Source: CAYRGC01 sp964601225
GTDB lineage: Bacteria > Patescibacteriota > Gracilibacteria > Peribacterales > Peribacteraceae
DNA: 64,000 nt
Direction of reading: 5' to 3'
Assembly: GCA_964601225.1 (NCBI GenBank)
Contig: CAZRMM010000001.1
Span: 124,001-188,000, forward strand
Under the pieces are notes generated by a model that searched no databases, was not told the DNA's origin, and saw nothing but the letters and a program-made list of their open reading frames with translations. Made by a program: the position numbers and the translations under genes. Position 1 is the first letter of the stretch, and every line of letters starts with the position of its first letter. Below are positions 51,085-59,215 of this stretch, piece by piece.

Positions 51085-51582
51085 ATGGCAAACGCAGCTT
51101 CCTCACCGGAGAAGGGCCTGACAACGATGCGCTCGGTTGAAACGAGCAAGCTTGTCGTAAAACAGCCCGTCAAGCTTGCGGAACTCACCAGCCTCCTGGA
51201 GACGTTCGAGAATTTAAATGCGCGCGTGAGTGAAACCACGGGCGAAGACCGCTCGGGCGACATGGGTAGCGGTGGCGGTACAGGCGGACAAGGTGACGAC
51301 CAAGCGGTGACGGTACGCGACCTCGCAATCAAGCGAATCCCCCGCCCTGACGTTATTCGCGAAAAACTCCAAAAACACATTCGAAAGGAGGTTTACTCCC
51401 TCGAAAGCGAGGCTCATGCGGCGGCACGCAGTTCTCGCCCAGGATCCGCACATCGCCTCAATGAGATCTATGCGAAAATTCGTCGTCTCAATTCCCTGCT
51501 CGCGGAGATCCTGGAAGCTTCTATCGAGGTACTCAAGCGGCTCTTCATCCGCGTGTTCATCGATAAGCAGTCGATTTTGTAG
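51085..51582 (+). CDS. Soluble helical protein of unknown function
   Basis: 165 residues with a Gly-rich linker (DMGSGGGTGGQGDD) separating an N-terminal helical part (KLAELTSLLETFENLNARVSET) from a C-terminal helical domain (VIREKLQKHIRKEVYSLESEAHAAAR, LNEIYAKIRRLNSLLAEILEASIEVLKRLF). No family recognised. TATAAG (51072-51077) lies 7 bases before the ATG, and a TTGACT occurs at 51044, though the spacing is long. Confidence 0.6.
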   Translation: MANAASSPEKGLTTMRSVETSKLVVKQPVKLAELTSLLETFENLNARVSETTGEDRSGDMGSGGGTGGQGDDQAVTVRDLAIKRIPRPDVIREKLQKHIRKEVYSLESEAHAAARSSRPGSAHRLNEIYAKIRRLNSLLAEILEASIEVLKRLFIRVFIDKQSIL

Positions 51583-51591
51583 GTGAATAGT

Positions 51592-51643
51592 GATTAGTGA
51601 CCAGAAATCCGGTAACCAATCACGAATCACTCGTCATCACTCA
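51592..51643. repeat. Stuttering inverted repeat (GTGATTAG words)
   Basis: GTGAATAGTGATTAGTGACC (51593-51602 region) is mirrored by CAATCACGAATCACTCGTCATCACTCAC up to 51643. The repeated words allow several hairpin registers. It separates the convergent 51085 and 51641 genes. Confidence 0.5.
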
Positions 51644-51904
51644 CTTCCTATCGACGTCCACATGATGATGTTTTTTCTTGTGCCTCTGCTTCTCGAGGTG
51701 ATCGATCATCCATTGAAACCCCTGATCCAGAATGGCAATGGGCTTGAGGAGCATCGCCTCGAGCTCGGAAGTCAGGTCTTCGAACCTTCTGGTCATCTTC
51801 CTCACATCCACAACGATGAAAAGGAGATGATACAGAACAACGATGATCATGAGCGCCACGATGGCGTAGAGAGTGCCGACGAGTGCATCGAGAGTGATGA
51901 CCAT
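51641..51904 (-). CDS. Small single-span membrane protein, unknown function
   Basis: 87 residues: N-terminal transmembrane helix (LVGTLYAIVALMIIVVLYHLLFIVV), a charged helix (RKMTRRFEDLTSELEAMLL) and a His/Lys-rich C-terminus (EKQRHKKKHHHVDVDRK). No family recognised. It diverges from yidD. Confidence 0.6.
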   Translation of the reverse strand: MVITLDALVGTLYAIVALMIIVVLYHLLFIVVDVRKMTRRFEDLTSELEAMLLKPIAILDQGFQWMIDHLEKQRHKKKHHHVDVDRK

Positions 51905-51988
51905 GTTTTTCCCGAAATTAGGCTCGGGGTGTCCTGCCGGAGGCTACAGAGGTGTATACTCCATGAGCAATTCTCTTATTCAACTTTC

Positions 51989-52285
51989 GTGCTGCGATCT
52001 CTCTTTGTCTACTTTCGTTATCTCCCGCGGAAAATCCTCATTTCCTGCGTGAGACTGTATCAGAAGACTCTTTCGCCTGACCATGGCGCTTTTCGCGGAA
52101 TGTATCCCCATGGATATTGCCGCCATTCCCCCACGTGCTCGCAGTACGCCGTCGAGCAGCTGCGGGAACGCGGTGCGGTCGTGGGATCGGCAAAAGCATT
52201 CTGGCGGATTCTCCGTTGTAATCCGTTCGTGAAACCGAGCGACGAACGACTGCAGGAACTCGCAGAGCGCGAGACATCACGCTGA
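51989..52285 (+). CDS. yidD: Membrane protein insertion efficiency factor YidD
   Basis: 98 residues matching YidD: RKILISCVRLYQKTLSPDHG, MYPHGYCRHSPTCSQYAVEQLRERGAVVGSAKAFWRILRCNPF, with the conserved Cys-rich centre. The family assists YidC-mediated membrane insertion. The start is GTG at 51989. A TATACT at 51955-51960 could be its -10 with a short leader. The 3' end overlaps the convergent shikimate kinase gene by 9 bases. Confidence 0.9.
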   Translation: MLRSLFVYFRYLPRKILISCVRLYQKTLSPDHGAFRGMYPHGYCRHSPTCSQYAVEQLRERGAVVGSAKAFWRILRCNPFVKPSDERLQELAERETSR

Positions 52286-52873
52286 AGCGTTCCGGCGACG
52301 GGACGCGATGTGACGACTGAGTAATGTGAGCGTCATCGACAATTGATCCTCGTACCGTACATGAGGATAGAGAAGGATATCGGCGGCTTCTTCGTAGAAA
52401 GGCGTTCTTCGCACTATGAGATTCTGCACCGCATCGCTGGTCAGACCCGATGCGAACTCCGGGCGAGCGAGACGTGCGCGTTGCAAATTACGATGTGCTC
52501 GTTTTTTTCCTGCCTGAATCCAGAGCACAAGCGCCTTTTTCTTCAGTGCGACGCGGATGGCTGCGGACTCCACCGCGCCGCCCCCGAGCACAACGACTCG
52601 CCCGGAAACGAGGGAAGGAATGACAATCGCCTCTTCTGCCGCACGAAAAGCAGGCCAACCATGCGTATCGATGTACGATCTCTCCGCACCGTGTTTCTCG
52701 CGAAATGCGAGATCCGAATCGACGAATGTCAATCCGAGTGCGAATGCCAGACGCGCTCCGAAACGTGATTTGCCGATGCCGTTCATTCCCACGATGGCAA
52801 TACAGCGATCGCCCAGATGGGACACGTCGAACTGCGCTAGGGGATTCTTTCGCTTTTTCACCGGAGAAAGCAT
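52277..52873 (-). CDS. aroK: Shikimate kinase-like protein
   Basis: 198 residues of the P-loop small-molecule kinase type. Walker A GMNGIGKSRFG, then FVDSDLAFREKHG (shikimate-binding Asp), YIDTHGWPAFRAAEEAIV, VVLGGGAVESAA (GGG loop) and a lid Arg region RRTPFYEEAADI. Shikimate phosphorylation is the most likely role; because no other shikimate genes are in view, another small-molecule kinase is possible. I chose the ATG at 52873; longer starts add about 63 unrelated residues. Confidence 0.78.
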   Translation of the reverse strand: MLSPVKKRKNPLAQFDVSHLGDRCIAIVGMNGIGKSRFGARLAFALGLTFVDSDLAFREKHGAERSYIDTHGWPAFRAAEEAIVIPSLVSGRVVVLGGGAVESAAIRVALKKKALVLWIQAGKKRAHRNLQRARLARPEFASGLTSDAVQNLIVRRTPFYEEAADILLYPHVRYEDQLSMTLTLLSRHIASRRRNASA

Positions 52874-53066
52874 ACCCGTCGCCTCAGACGGGCGACACCG
52901 GTTTTCTGTCGCATTGTCGTCCGTATTGGGGCCAGAGATGCATTTCAGGAGGCACCGGAACTCTTTTCCGTTTCCCCGACGTCGTTGCTCACAAGAGAGT
53001 CCCGCAAGAAACACGCACCCCGTCGTCACGGAAAACGCGGGGTGACGATGCAGGCGGAGCAAATAA

Positions 53067-53141
53067 TGGAGCGGGTAACGGGACTCGAACCCGTATGTCC
53101 AGCTTGGAAGGCTGGCGCACTAGCCTTTGTGCTATACCCGC
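53067..53141 (-). tRNA. tRNA-Gly (UCC), canonical
   Basis: Seventy-five bases, acceptor GCGGGTA/TACCCGC, D-loop AAAGGCTA with GG, anticodon stem CCAGC/GCTGG, loop CTTCCAA, perfect T-stem ACGGG/CCCGT, discriminator U, CCA. This is the normal GGA-decoding tRNA and contrasts with the aberrant UCC tRNA at 25026-25100. Confidence 0.93.
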
Positions 53142-53326
53142 ATCGGAACAGCGCGGATTCTAGATGCTTTTCGCCGCCATGAGAAGCGAAGTCTTGACTC
53201 CATCAATTTTATGCACAATCCACTCGGAACGCCTTTACTCAAGCCATGCGACGAGGTGTAGACTAGCGATGACAGGAGGCCGCATACCAGCCAAAAACCG
53301 CGGCCACGAGCCTTCGTTGTATCCGC

Positions 53327-54658
53327 ATGCAGCTCACCGAACTTACCGCGCAGGCAGATGCCCTCTTAGGGGCAAAAGATGATCGGCGGCTGCGACAGCT
53401 CCTGCTTCAGCATCGGTCCGGGGATATCGCACGGCTCCTCAACAAGCTCGATCACGGAAAGCGCAAGACTTTTGCGATGCTTCCGCCCGAGGTACAGGCA
53501 GAGGTAGTCATGAGCCTCACCGACGAATCAAAAACATTCATATTGCCACGCATTCCGGATCCGATGATTGCGCGTTTTCTGCACTTCATGGTGGAAGACG
53601 ATGCGGCGGACGTGATTCAGTTTCTTCCCGAAGATCGACAGAGTTCCGTTCTCTCGCACATGCAAGGCGACCGCCGAATGCGCGTGGAGAAGCTCTTGCG
53701 ATACCACCCCGAATCCGCCGGCGGTCTCATGGATCTCAACTTCATCACGGTCGGACCATTGGATGATTTGAAGCAGGTAGCCGAACGTGTTCGCGAGTAT
53801 GTAACGGAGCATCGTCAGAGCCCGCTCGTAGTCGTTCGCGAGGAGTCGGGCAAAGTCCGCGGTTTCGTTCCGTACAAACAGCTCATGCTCGGCGGAGCGG
53901 GGAAAACCGTGGAAAATCTCATGCAGAGGCTGCCGACAATCCCGCACGGAACGGATCAGGAAAAAGTATTGAAGCTTGCGACACGAGAAAAGGGCGACGT
54001 ATTCGGCGTCGTCGACGAGAAAGACCGATTCCTCGGCATTATTCATCTGCGCGATCTCTTGAGAGTCGCCCAAATGGAAGCCACGGAAGATGTCTATCGA
54101 TTCGCGGGTGTGAGCACGGAGGAGGAACTTCTTGGCTCCCCCCTTTCCTCCATTCGTCACCGCTGGTGGTGGCTTGTCGTAAACCTGGGAACGGCATTCC
54201 TCGCGGCATCCGTGGTCTCCCTGTTCCAGAACACGATCAGCCTCTTTCCTATCCTTGCGGTCTACATGCCCATCGTCGCGGGTATGGGTGGAAACGCGGG
54301 AACCCAAGCGCTCGCGGTGACGGTTCGCGGACTCGCTCTCGGCGAGATTAATCGGCGACAGACGGTAAAACTCATCGCAAAAGAGCTCATCGCAGGTTTC
54401 GCAAACGGGCTCATTAACGGCGGTATCGTCGCGATCACCGTGCTCATGCTCAATCATCGCATTGACCTTGCACTGATCCTTTGCGCCGCCATGATCATCA
54501 ACCTGATGGTCGCAGGCATCTTCGGAGCGTTCATTCCCATTGTGCTTCGATGGTTCCGAGTCGATCCGGCCGTGGCAAGTACGGTCTTCGTCACGACGGC
54601 TACGGACTGCTGCGGTTTCCTGGCTTTCCTCGGCCTCGCAACGATCTTCATGACATGA
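53327..54658 (+). CDS. mgtE: Magnesium transporter MgtE
   Basis: 443 residues. The N-terminal superhelical domain (IARLLNKLDHGKRKTFAMLPPEVQAEVVMSL) is followed by a CBS pair (ESAGGLMDLNFITVGPLDDLKQV, DVFGVVDEKDRFLGIIHLRDLL) and five membrane helices with the pore motif PIVAGMGGNAGTQALAVTVRGLALGE. It imports Mg2+ with gating by the cytosolic domains. No riboswitch was recognised in the 185 bases upstream. It is convergent and abutting with the MarR gene. Confidence 0.95.
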   Translation: MQLTELTAQADALLGAKDDRRLRQLLLQHRSGDIARLLNKLDHGKRKTFAMLPPEVQAEVVMSLTDESKTFILPRIPDPMIARFLHFMVEDDAADVIQFLPEDRQSSVLSHMQGDRRMRVEKLLRYHPESAGGLMDLNFITVGPLDDLKQVAERVREYVTEHRQSPLVVVREESGKVRGFVPYKQLMLGGAGKTVENLMQRLPTIPHGTDQEKVLKLATREKGDVFGVVDEKDRFLGIIHLRDLLRVAQMEATEDVYRFAGVSTEEELLGSPLSSIRHRWWWLVVNLGTAFLAASVVSLFQNTISLFPILAVYMPIVAGMGGNAGTQALAVTVRGLALGEINRRQTVKLIAKELIAGFANGLINGGIVAITVLMLNHRIDLALILCAAMIINLMVAGIFGAFIPIVLRWFRVDPAVASTVFVTTATDCCGFLAFLGLATIFMT

Positions 54659-55099
54659 TCATTCGGTCTCTTCAGCCTCCCCCAAAGAATCAATGAGGCT
54701 GTCGAGGGACGCTATGACCGTAGAAAGCGTCTTTTGATTGAGTTTCATGTCCTTCAATGCGCTCTCGATCGCAGCCTTGCCCTTCTTTATCGCACGCGAT
54801 CCCCAGAAGGTAAGACGTAGATGCATCATACGACCGTCGTCGCCGCTGCGATCACGCTTGAGAAAGCCTTTCTTTTCGAGACGGGCGACCATCTGGGCGA
54901 CAGACGGCGCGGCGGCGGCCAATTCGCGTTGGATATCGCGCGCGGTGACTCTGGGATTCAGCTCGACGATACGAAGGAAATTATACTCGCCTAACGTAAG
55001 TCCGAACGGCAATATGGAATCGGAAACAATCTTTCCGATGAGCGACGATGCGCGCGTCAGTCGCAAAAATGTTCTCTCGTGAATTGCATTATCAGTCAT
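54659..55099 (-). CDS. MarR-family transcriptional regulator
   Basis: 146 residues, winged helix-turn-helix. Typical blocks: PFGLTLGEYNFLRIVELNPRVTARDIQRELAAAAPSVAQMVARLEKKGFLKRDRSGDDGRMMHLRLT and a C-terminal dimerisation helix pair. I start at 55099 because the promoter's -10 (TAATAT) covers the earlier ATG at 55108. A TTAG-N9-CTAA inverted repeat (55110-55126) overlaps the promoter and may be its own operator. The ligand and regulon are unknown; idi and uppS diverge from it, so they are candidates. Confidence 0.88.
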   Translation of the reverse strand: MTDNAIHERTFLRLTRASSLIGKIVSDSILPFGLTLGEYNFLRIVELNPRVTARDIQRELAAAAPSVAQMVARLEKKGFLKRDRSGDDGRMMHLRLTFWGSRAIKKGKAAIESALKDMKLNQKTLSTVIASLDSLIDSLGEAEETE

Positions 55100-55106
55100 G
55101 CATTTC

Positions 55107-55135
55107 ATATTAGGTAGGTGAACTAACAGAGTCAA
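55107..55135 (-). promoter_or_regulatory. MarR gene promoter with candidate operator
   Basis: Minus strand TTGACT (55130-55135), 17-base spacer, TAATAT (55107-55112), 7 bases to the ATG at 55099. The spacer contains the palindrome-like TTAGTTCA...CTAA, a plausible autoregulatory site. Confidence 0.65.
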
Positions 55136-55202
55136 GAAACTCACAAAAGTATTTTTCCGGTACCTTGTGAGAAAGGCATTTCTACGGCATCCTTACTCCC
55201 CT

Positions 55203-55724
55203 ATGAAACGAACTGTAACGCTCACCGATGATGAAGGCAAAGCCCTTGGAGAAGCCGATCTCCTCGAGGCCCATGCCATTCCGGGCATGCTGCATCGCGC
55301 ATTCTCCGTCTATGTCTTCCGACGGGGCAAGAACGGAAAGGAAATGTTGATTCAGCAACGCTCACAAAAGAAACTTCTCTGGCCCGGCATTTGGGCAAAT
55401 ACCTGCTGCAGTCATCCATTTGCGGATGAGGCTCCCGAATCCGCGGGTAGGAGGCGACTGAAAGAAGAACTGGGCTGTCTCTGCGATCTTCGACCTGCGG
55501 GGACATTCGTCTATCATGCCATTGACCCCGAAAATCGCGGAGCGGAACACGAGTACGTCACGGTACTCGTTGGCGAGGCGGATCTTGAACCAGTGCCGAA
55601 TCCCGACGAAGTTTCCGACTGCCGCTGGGTTGCGGTAGACGAATTGCAGAAGTCTATGACGGACAGACCTGCAACGTTTGCACCATGGTTCCACCTTGGC
55701 CTTCCGATCGCCCTCGCCGCATGA
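55203..55724 (+). CDS. idi: Isopentenyl-diphosphate delta-isomerase, type 1
   Basis: 173 residues, Nudix-fold type 1 IDI. Catalytic Cys in WANTCCSHP, metal ligands in HRAFSVYVF and the Nudix-like RRRLKEELG, and the Glu of AEHEYVTVLVGE. It interconverts IPP and DMAPP. The ATG at 55203 (MKRTVTLTDDE) fits the family; an upstream GTG at 55167 is unlikely. It overlaps uppS by four bases (ATGA), so the two are translated together. Confidence 0.9.
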   Translation: MKRTVTLTDDEGKALGEADLLEAHAIPGMLHRAFSVYVFRRGKNGKEMLIQQRSQKKLLWPGIWANTCCSHPFADEAPESAGRRRLKEELGCLCDLRPAGTFVYHAIDPENRGAEHEYVTVLVGEADLEPVPNPDEVSDCRWVAVDELQKSMTDRPATFAPWFHLGLPIALAA

Positions 55725-56401
55725 CGACTCCCCCGCTTCTCCACATCGCGGTGATTCCCGACGGGAATCGCCGCTGGGCAAAAAAGAGACTCCTGCAGCC
55801 TTGGAAAGGACATGAAAACGGAGCGAAGAACTTTGAAACGCTCCTCAATTGGGCACGGGAAGACGGCCGAATCGGCACCTTTACCATTTGGTGTTTTTCC
55901 ACGGAAAACTGGAAGCGCAGCCCGGACGAAGTCGAAAAGCTTATGCAAATCTTCGCGCGATATCTCGAAGAAAAAACTGAAGAGCTGTATGAAAAAGGAG
56001 TGCGCATCGTGCACGCGGGAAGAGCGGACCGTTTTAGCCCGGAGCTGAGAAAACAGCTTGAACGAGCGATTGAACGCACAAGCGACCGAACCAGCTTCAC
56101 GCTTCAGCTTGCCGTCGATTACGGAGGAAAAGATGAAATCACTCGGGCGGTCAGCCGCCTCTCCTCTACAACGGGCGTCACGGAAGAAACGATCAGTTCC
56201 GCACTCGATCATCCCGAACTTCCCGATATCGACCTCGTGATACGGACCTCGGGAGAAAAACGTACGAGCAATTTCTTCCTCTGGCAAACGGCATACGCGG
56301 AATGGGTCTTCCTCGAAAAGCACTTCCCCGACGTCACGACGGAAGACCTGAAGACCGCCGTGGACGATTACGCCAAGCGAGAGCGCCGCTTCGGCGCTTA
56401 G
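55721..56401 (+). CDS. uppS: Undecaprenyl diphosphate synthase (cis-prenyltransferase)
   Basis: 226 residues of the UPP synthase family: HIAVIPDGNRRWAKKR (catalytic Asp), GHENGAKN, FTIWCFSTENWKRSPDEV, LQLAVDYGGKDEI and IDLVIRTSGEKRTSNFFLWQTAYAEWVF. It extends farnesyl diphosphate with IPP to the C55 carrier used for peptidoglycan. It overlaps idi at its 5' end and the convergent polyprenyl synthase by 4 bases at its 3' end. Confidence 0.93.
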   Translation: MTTPPLLHIAVIPDGNRRWAKKRLLQPWKGHENGAKNFETLLNWAREDGRIGTFTIWCFSTENWKRSPDEVEKLMQIFARYLEEKTEELYEKGVRIVHAGRADRFSPELRKQLERAIERTSDRTSFTLQLAVDYGGKDEITRAVSRLSSTTGVTEETISSALDHPELPDIDLVIRTSGEKRTSNFFLWQTAYAEWVFLEKHFPDVTTEDLKTAVDDYAKRERRFGA

Positions 56402-57264
56402 GCCGAGCGATCCGGCAGCGAGAGTGTGAAGGCTTGCAGTTCCTCCGCCGCGTGACCGAAACCGGCGACGGCGTCGCAAGCCTCCTTCACGAGGGCGTCG
56501 ACGCGCGCGCGGCTCTCGTCGACACCGAGAACCGCGGGGTACGTCCTCTTCCCTTTCCGGGCATCCTTTCCCACCTTCTTGCCGGCGGCCTTCTCATCGC
56601 CGAGAACGTCGAGGAGATCATCGGTGATCTGAAACGCGAGACCGCATGCTTGGGCGTACCGTCTTAAGCTCTCTCGACGTTCGGGGGACCCGCCCGCGGC
56701 GACGGCGCCCAGATCCAGGGCCGCCGCGAGGAGAGCGCCTGTTTTCTTTCCGTTGAGTTCGTCGAGAAAAGCGATGTCCACGGACGGCAATGACTCCGCC
56801 GTCATGTCGAGCACCTGGCCTTCGATCATCCGTTCCGTGGCCTCGGCAAGGATGCGCGCCGATTCGGAATCGGTCAGAAGCGCGATCGCACGGGCGAGGA
56901 GGGCGTCGCCCGCGAGGAGGGCCATCGCCTCGCCGTGCACGACGTGATTCGTCGGTTTGCCGCGGCGGAGCGCGTCGTCGTCCATGCAGGGCAGATCGTC
57001 GTGGATGAGCGAGAACGCATGGACCATCTCCACCGCGCTTCCAGCCAAAAGCGCGACCGCGGGATCGGCGTTGCATGCCTTCGCGCCGAGGAGCGCCAAA
57101 ATCGGGCGCAGCCGCTTTCCGCCGGAGAGCAGACTGTAGCGCACTGCGGCGTTGAGGGCTTCAGGCTCGCCGGGGCGCCTGAGAGTGAGCGAATCGAGCG
57201 ACGATTCGATCTCCGGAAGGTAGCGGTCGGCGAAGGCTCGGAATGACGTGCAGTCGTGGTGCAT
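56398..57264 (-). CDS. Polyprenyl (farnesyl/geranylgeranyl) diphosphate synthase
   Basis: 288 residues, trans-prenyltransferase. First Asp-rich motif HDDLPCMDDDALRRGKPT, GEAMALLAGDALLARA, and second motif FQITDDLLDVLGD; the region before the first motif (GGKRLRPILAL) is also conserved. Chain length cannot be read with certainty. The FARM form DDxxxxD (DDLPCMD) is the bacterial FPP/GGPP type. The start at 57264 is chosen because TAGTAT (57272-57277), lying 7 bases upstream, overlaps the earlier ATG at 57273. It diverges from mevalonate kinase with overlapping -10 elements. Confidence 0.9.
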   Translation of the reverse strand: MHHDCTSFRAFADRYLPEIESSLDSLTLRRPGEPEALNAAVRYSLLSGGKRLRPILALLGAKACNADPAVALLAGSAVEMVHAFSLIHDDLPCMDDDALRRGKPTNHVVHGEAMALLAGDALLARAIALLTDSESARILAEATERMIEGQVLDMTAESLPSVDIAFLDELNGKKTGALLAAALDLGAVAAGGSPERRESLRRYAQACGLAFQITDDLLDVLGDEKAAGKKVGKDARKGKRTYPAVLGVDESRARVDALVKEACDAVAGFGHAAEELQAFTLSLPDRSA

Positions 57265-57270
57265 CCCTTG

Positions 57271-57277
57271 CATACTA
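57271..57277. promoter_or_regulatory. Shared divergent -10 element
   Basis: CATACT on the plus strand (57271-57276), 9 bases before the mevalonate kinase ATG, overlaps TAGTAT on the minus strand (57272-57277), 7 bases before the prenyl synthase ATG. The palindromic-like CATACTA can serve both directions. Confidence 0.55.
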
Positions 57278-57285
57278 CCGGAGTC

Positions 57286-58143
57286 ATGCCGATGACGCGC
57301 GGTTCCGCCGTGGGCAAAATCATCCTTTCCGGGGAATACGCGGTCGTGTTCGGCGAACCGGGGATCGCCGTGCCGGCGACGCTCCGCACGGACGTGACGT
57401 GGGAAGACGCCGAGTCCCCTCTCGGGATCGGATTTTCCGGAATCCTTCCGGACAAGCGCGCCGAATCATACGTTCGCAACGTCCTCTCGCTCTGCGGCGA
57501 GGCGCGGGCCAAGCCCGTGACGGGCACGATCGGCATCACGAGCGGCATCCCGCTCGGCAAGGGCATGGGCTCCTCGACCGCGCTCGTCATCGCGATCTGC
57601 CGGGCGATCTTCGGACCCTCGTGCTACGCACAGGCATTGGCGATCGAGGACGCCGTGAACCCCGGGCACAGCGGCCTCGACTTCGCGGTAATCTGGAACG
57701 AGCGGCCCGTGATCTTCCAGAAAGGCATAGCGCCGCAAGAGATGGCATTGCCGGGAAACGCGCTCGACGGAGCGGTCCTGGTGGATACGGGCATGCCCAA
57801 CGAGACCACCGCCGATCTCGTGGCGTGGGTCCGGGGACGCGAGCAGCAGGCGCGTCAGTACGTGGAAGCCATCGGCCGCTGCACCCGCCGCCTGATCGCC
57901 GGCGAACCGCTGCAACGCGTCATGCGGGACCACGCGCGGGCGCAGGAAGGACTCGGCGTCGTCACCCCGGAGGCACAGCGCCTGATCGCGCTCGTGCAGT
58001 CGACCGGCGGCACCGCGAAAGTGCTCGGCGCCGGCGCCCGCTCCGGCGGCTGCGGTATGGTGCTGGTGCTCCCGAACGGCGAATTGACCCTCGCGATGCT
58101 GCGTGAGACGGGCTATCCGATCATCGAGACGAATCGTCCGTGA
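57286..58143 (+). CDS. mvk: Mevalonate kinase (GHMP superfamily)
   Basis: 285 residues. Motif 1 GKIILSGEYAVVFGEPGIAVP (GEHxVVxG form with Tyr for His), the ATP loop PLGKGMGSSTAL, NPGHSGLDFAV (substrate Asp), and the C-terminal KVLGAGARSGGCGMVL. GHMP kinases of this shape phosphorylate mevalonate; phosphomevalonate kinase is a possible alternative because the window has no other candidate. The ATG at 57292 is a second option. It is followed closely by the decarboxylase. Confidence 0.82.
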   Translation: MPMTRGSAVGKIILSGEYAVVFGEPGIAVPATLRTDVTWEDAESPLGIGFSGILPDKRAESYVRNVLSLCGEARAKPVTGTIGITSGIPLGKGMGSSTALVIAICRAIFGPSCYAQALAIEDAVNPGHSGLDFAVIWNERPVIFQKGIAPQEMALPGNALDGAVLVDTGMPNETTADLVAWVRGREQQARQYVEAIGRCTRRLIAGEPLQRVMRDHARAQEGLGVVTPEAQRLIALVQSTGGTAKVLGAGARSGGCGMVLVLPNGELTLAMLRETGYPIIETNRP

Positions 58144-58197
58144 GTTTCAACGACGGAGACTGGTATAGTGCCCTCTCCGCGGGCTCCCTTTTCCTCT

Positions 58198-59208
58198 ATG
58201 ACCCCCGTCACCGCCATCGCTCAGCCCAATATCGCCCTGATTAAGTACTGGGGAAATAGGAAGAACGATCTCCGCCTTCCGGCGGCGGATTCGCTCTCGA
58301 TGACCCTCGATCACCCGTCGGTCGAAATCACCATCGATCACTCCCCTGTCCTCTCCGTCCGTTCTTTCGAGAGCGACGGCACGGAGAATGTCCTCCACGA
58401 AAAAGCCGTCGAACGTTTCGCGACGCACCTTGAACTTACGAAACGCTTCTTCGAGACTCTCGACGCGAATCCGATTCCTGGGAATGTCTCGATCGTCGTG
58501 CGGTCCGGCATTCCCCAGAGCATCGGCCTCGCCTCCTCGGCCGCCGTGTTCGGCTGCCTTGCGAAGGCATACGCGGGACTGGTCGCCCCGACGATCGACC
58601 TCAGCCTCGCGCAGCAGAGCGTCATCGGTCGCTTGGGTTCCGGTTCCGCGGCACGCTCGCTTTTCGGCGGCTTCGTCACGCTCGATGCGGGTGAGGGTAA
58701 CGACATCGGCTCCTCCGTCGCGCGCCAAATCGCGGACGAGGGGCATTGGACGCTCCATGATTTCGTCATTATCCCCAGCCATGAAGAGAAGAAGGTGGGA
58801 TCGACCGAGGGGCATGCACTTGCGTGGACGAGCCCGCAGTACGCGGCACGTCTCGAAGCCATTCGCACCCGCCGCCAGCGCGACTGCATCGATGCCGTGC
58901 GCGATCGCGATTTTGAGAAGCTCGCCGCCGTGACGGAAGAGGACGCTCTCGACATGCATCACGTGATGGAAACCAGTACTCCTCCGCTCCGCTATCTCAC
59001 GGAGAAGACGCATGCCATCCGCCGAGGCATCGAGGAACTGCGACGGGCGGACCACCTGGAGCTCCTCTATACCATGGACGCTGGCCCGACGGTTCACTTG
59101 CTCTGCACCGATGCCGCACGCGAGCGAGCGGCGGAATTCGCCCGCGCGCAAGCCGGGTGCACGGTGTTTGAAACGAAGACGGGACCTGGCGCCCGACTGC
59201 TGTCATGA
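58198..59208 (+). CDS. mvaD: Diphosphomevalonate decarboxylase-type GHMP enzyme
   Basis: 336 residues. Family marks: AIAQPNIALIKYWGN near the start, LPAADSLSMTLDHPSVEI, GLASSAAVFGCLAKAYA, GRLGSGSAARSLFGGFVTLD, MHHVMETSTPP and the late YTMDAGPTVHLL with the catalytic Asp. The decarboxylase converts diphosphomevalonate to IPP with ATP. Two positions differ from common enzymes: the Lys of KYWGK is Asn, and SGSACRS is SGSAARS. A monophosphate-using decarboxylase is therefore a fair alternative. A TATAGT lies 26 bases before the start codon. Confidence 0.87.
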   Translation: MTPVTAIAQPNIALIKYWGNRKNDLRLPAADSLSMTLDHPSVEITIDHSPVLSVRSFESDGTENVLHEKAVERFATHLELTKRFFETLDANPIPGNVSIVVRSGIPQSIGLASSAAVFGCLAKAYAGLVAPTIDLSLAQQSVIGRLGSGSAARSLFGGFVTLDAGEGNDIGSSVARQIADEGHWTLHDFVIIPSHEEKKVGSTEGHALAWTSPQYAARLEAIRTRRQRDCIDAVRDRDFEKLAAVTEEDALDMHHVMETSTPPLRYLTEKTHAIRRGIEELRRADHLELLYTMDAGPTVHLLCTDAARERAAEFARAQAGCTVFETKTGPGARLLS

Positions 59209-59215
59209 TTTGCGC

